From Isoptericola dokdonensis DS-3 (lineage in GTDB: Bacteria > Actinomycetota > Actinomycetes > Actinomycetales > Cellulomonadaceae): DNA of 64,000 nucleotides. The notes below the pieces were generated by a model. The model was not told the origin of the DNA and made no database searches. It saw nothing but the letters and a program-made list of their open reading frames with translations. The DNA lies in NCBI RefSeq assembly GCF_001636295.1, contig NZ_CP014209.1:3038001-3102000 (forward strand). Direction: 5' to 3'. Numbering within the stretch: the stretch's first letter is position 1; each line of letters opens with the position of its first letter. Positions 63,096 to 64,000 of the stretch are shown here, piece after piece. The translations under genes were made by a program, and so were the position numbers.

Positions 63096-63192
63096 GGCCG
63101 GTGGAGGGGTGCCGCGCGTCGTCGCGTTCACGGGCCCCAGGGGGCCCTCCACTCCCGGTCTGACGACGACGCGCGGCACCCCTCCACCGGCC
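63096..63192. repeat. Long hairpin element, copy 2
   Basis: Perfect 29-bp arms (63096-63124 and 63164-63192) enclose a 39-nt loop, the same loop length as copy 1 at 12063-12157. The first 29 loop bases and the inner stem (GGTGCCGCGCGTCGTCG) are identical in both. The outer stem differs, GGACGGCGGA in copy 1 and GGCCGGTGGAG here, yet pairs fully in each. The gap 63012-63603 holds no gene, only the terminator, this hairpin and arrays C-left and C-right. Confidence 0.9.
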
Positions 63193-63221
63193 TTCGGCGT
63201 CCGGGCCTGCACCCTTGGCGC

Positions 63222-63433
63222 GAGTCAGCGCAGGTCCAGCCGAGTCAGCGCAAGAAACGGCCAGTCAGCGCAGGTCGGCGCGAGTCAGCGTACGAAACGG
63301 CCAGTCATCGCAAGCGGGTGGTCAGTCAGCGCAAGAGCTGCCGAGTCAGCGTAAGTAGGGACCAGTCAGCGCTCGTGTTCGTCAGTCAGCGCAGATGGGC
63401 GCGAGTCAGCGCAAGGAACGGCGAGTCAGCGCG
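63222..63433 (+). repeat. 20-bp period array C-left (11 units, GAGTCAGCGC orientation)
   Basis: Units related to GAGTCAGCGCA begin at 63222, 63242, 63262, 63282, 63302, 63323, 63343, 63363, 63383, 63403 and 63423. All steps are 20 bp except one of 21. Linkers recur in a few forms (CAAGAAACGGC, TACGAAACGGC, CAAGGAACGGC). Confidence 0.92.
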
Positions 63434-63450
63434 GACTTCGAGAAGACCTT

Positions 63451-63600
63451 GCGCTGACTCGCGCTCGCCTGCGCTGACTCGCGCTCGCCTGCGCTGACTC
63501 GCGCTCGCTTGCGCTGACTCGCGCTCGCTTGCGCTGACTCGCGCTCGCTTGCGCTGAATCGCGCCGTCGTGCGCTGACTCGCGCTGGTTTGCGCTGACTC
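63451..63600 (-). repeat. 20-bp period array C-right (8 units, GCGCTGACTCGCG orientation)
   Basis: GCGCTGACTC (once GCGCTGAATC) begins at 63451, 63471, 63491, 63511, 63531, 63551, 63571 and 63591, exactly 20 bp apart. It points against array C-left with an 18-bp gap between them. Five consecutive linkers are GCGCTCGCCT or GCGCTCGCTT, so these are recent duplications. The array ends three bases before the stop codon of the convergent gene. Confidence 0.93.
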
Positions 63601-63603
63601 GCG

Positions 63604-64000
63604 TCAGGCGTCGGTCGTCGTCCCGTCCGTCGTGCCCGACGTCGTGCCCGACGTCGTGCCCGACGTCGTGCCGTCGGTGGTGCCGCCGGGCAGCTGGCCG
63701 CCCTCGGGCGGGGTCACACCCTCCGGCAGCTCGCCCTCGGGCGGGGTGCCGCCGCCGGGCCGCTGCCCGCCGCCGGGGCCGCCACCCATGGTGCCGGTCA
63801 CCGACTCCTCGGCGGTGGCGGTGCCGACCTGCTCGCCGTCGACGAGCACCGTCACCTCGTCGCCCGCGGTCATGCCGTCGGCGGTGAACCCGAGCGACGA
63901 CGTCTCCCGCGTCAGCTCGACGGACGCCAGTGTCTCGCCGTCCGACGACGCGACCTCGACCGTGGCGCCCGCCGCGACGGACGCGTCCAGGCTCGCCCAG
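63604..64000 (-). CDS. C-terminal part of a Gly/Pro/Thr-rich, probably secreted protein (5' end beyond the window)
   Basis: The frame runs in from the right edge; 131 residues are visible. A beta-rich segment (WASLDASVAAGATVEVASSD, LGFTADGMTAGDEVTVLVDG) is followed by GGGPGGGQRPGGGTPPEGEL and a Thr/Gly tail with TTSGTTSGTTSGTTDGTT. This resembles the tails of carbohydrate-binding (DUF4353) proteins that accompany CotH kinases, but this is tentative. The tail is encoded by tandem 12- to 15-bp DNA repeats (GACGTCGTGCCC) near 63634-63672. The stop lies next to repeat array C-right. Confidence 0.6.
   Translation of the reverse strand, partial: WASLDASVAAGATVEVASSDGETLASVELTRETSSLGFTADGMTAGDEVTVLVDGEQVGTATAEESVTGTMGGGPGGGQRPGGGTPPEGELPEGVTPPEGGQLPGGTTDGTTSGTTSGTTSGTTDGTTTDA

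Noticed and set aside
62725..63354. Open frames running through the repeat arrays
   Set aside because: They translate to Arg/Ser/Gln/Ala repeats such as VGASQR because the unit repeats every 60 nt in frame. There is no start signal, and the 20-bp step shifts the frame between units.
63222..63600. CRISPR array
   Set aside because: The regular repeats invite this call, but repeat plus spacer is only 20 bp, the variable part is about 6-10 nt and recurs between units, orientation flips between arrays, and no cas gene is in the window.
63012..63603. Insertion sequence or mobile gene in the large gap
   Set aside because: No transposase frame and no terminal repeats with target duplication are visible. 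The content is fully accounted for by terminator, hairpin and arrays.

Overview
The window is a very GC-rich chromosome segment with almost no non-coding space, many ATGA/GTGA gene overlaps, many GTG starts and several apparently leaderless genes. The gene content includes a dnaK-grpE-dnaJ-hspR heat-shock operon with HAIR operators, a xylo-oligosaccharide transporter operon with a GH3 glycosidase, a PL9-type pectate lyase with chitin-type binding modules, secreted subtilases, DevR/DevS-like regulators and an LPxTG surface protein. Together these point to a polysaccharide-degrading actinobacterium of the order Micrococcales (Cellulomonadaceae or Promicromonosporaceae type). The genus is an inference from gene content only.

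Layout. 1-4.9 kb: the 3' end of one gene, two related Ser/Ala-rich exported proteins with matching upstream operator-like elements, and a kinase-like protein / sensor kinase / OmpR-type regulator operon. 5-11.9 kb: a LacI-type regulator divergent from a lipoprotein-permease-permease-GH3 operon. 11.9-13.5 kb: two repeat-array loci around an S4-domain gene and a NUDIX gene. 13.5-20.5 kb: a membrane-anchored gluzincin peptidase, DevR/DevS-like regulators, a universal stress protein, and GNAT and acylglycerophosphate acyltransferases. 20.6-34.7 kb: two secreted subtilases, an FG-GAP-type secreted protein and a five-gene minus-strand operon resembling a type VII secretion substrate module. 34.8-43.7 kb: a SARP-type regulator, a four-domain cold-shock protein, the dnaK operon and a DUF1540 protein. 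44-49 kb: a degenerate GGDEF-like protein divergent from a giant ECF sigma / zinc-finger / ectodomain fusion. 49-59 kb: upp, an LPxTG protein, tadA, an envelope-type two-component operon with a DUF4097 protein, an FAD oxidoreductase, a sirtuin and a secreted protein. 59.3-64 kb: the pectate lyase, a large repeat locus and the end of a Gly/Pro/Thr-rich protein.

The most unusual signal is non-coding. Forty-one copies of a short GCGCTGACTCGCG-type unit are laid out with an almost strict 20-bp period in five arrays at three intergenic loci (about 11.9-12.5, 13.4 and 63.2-63.6 kb). At two of these loci the arrays sit in opposite orientations beside a near-identical long hairpin with 28-29 bp perfect arms and a 39-nt loop. 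The outer stem differs between the two hairpins but pairing is kept. No known repeat class I can name explains the combination.

The most unusual protein is the ECF fusion at 44.9-48.9 kb, which combines sigma factor, putative anti-sigma zinc finger, membrane segment and carbohydrate-binding-like ectodomain in one chain.
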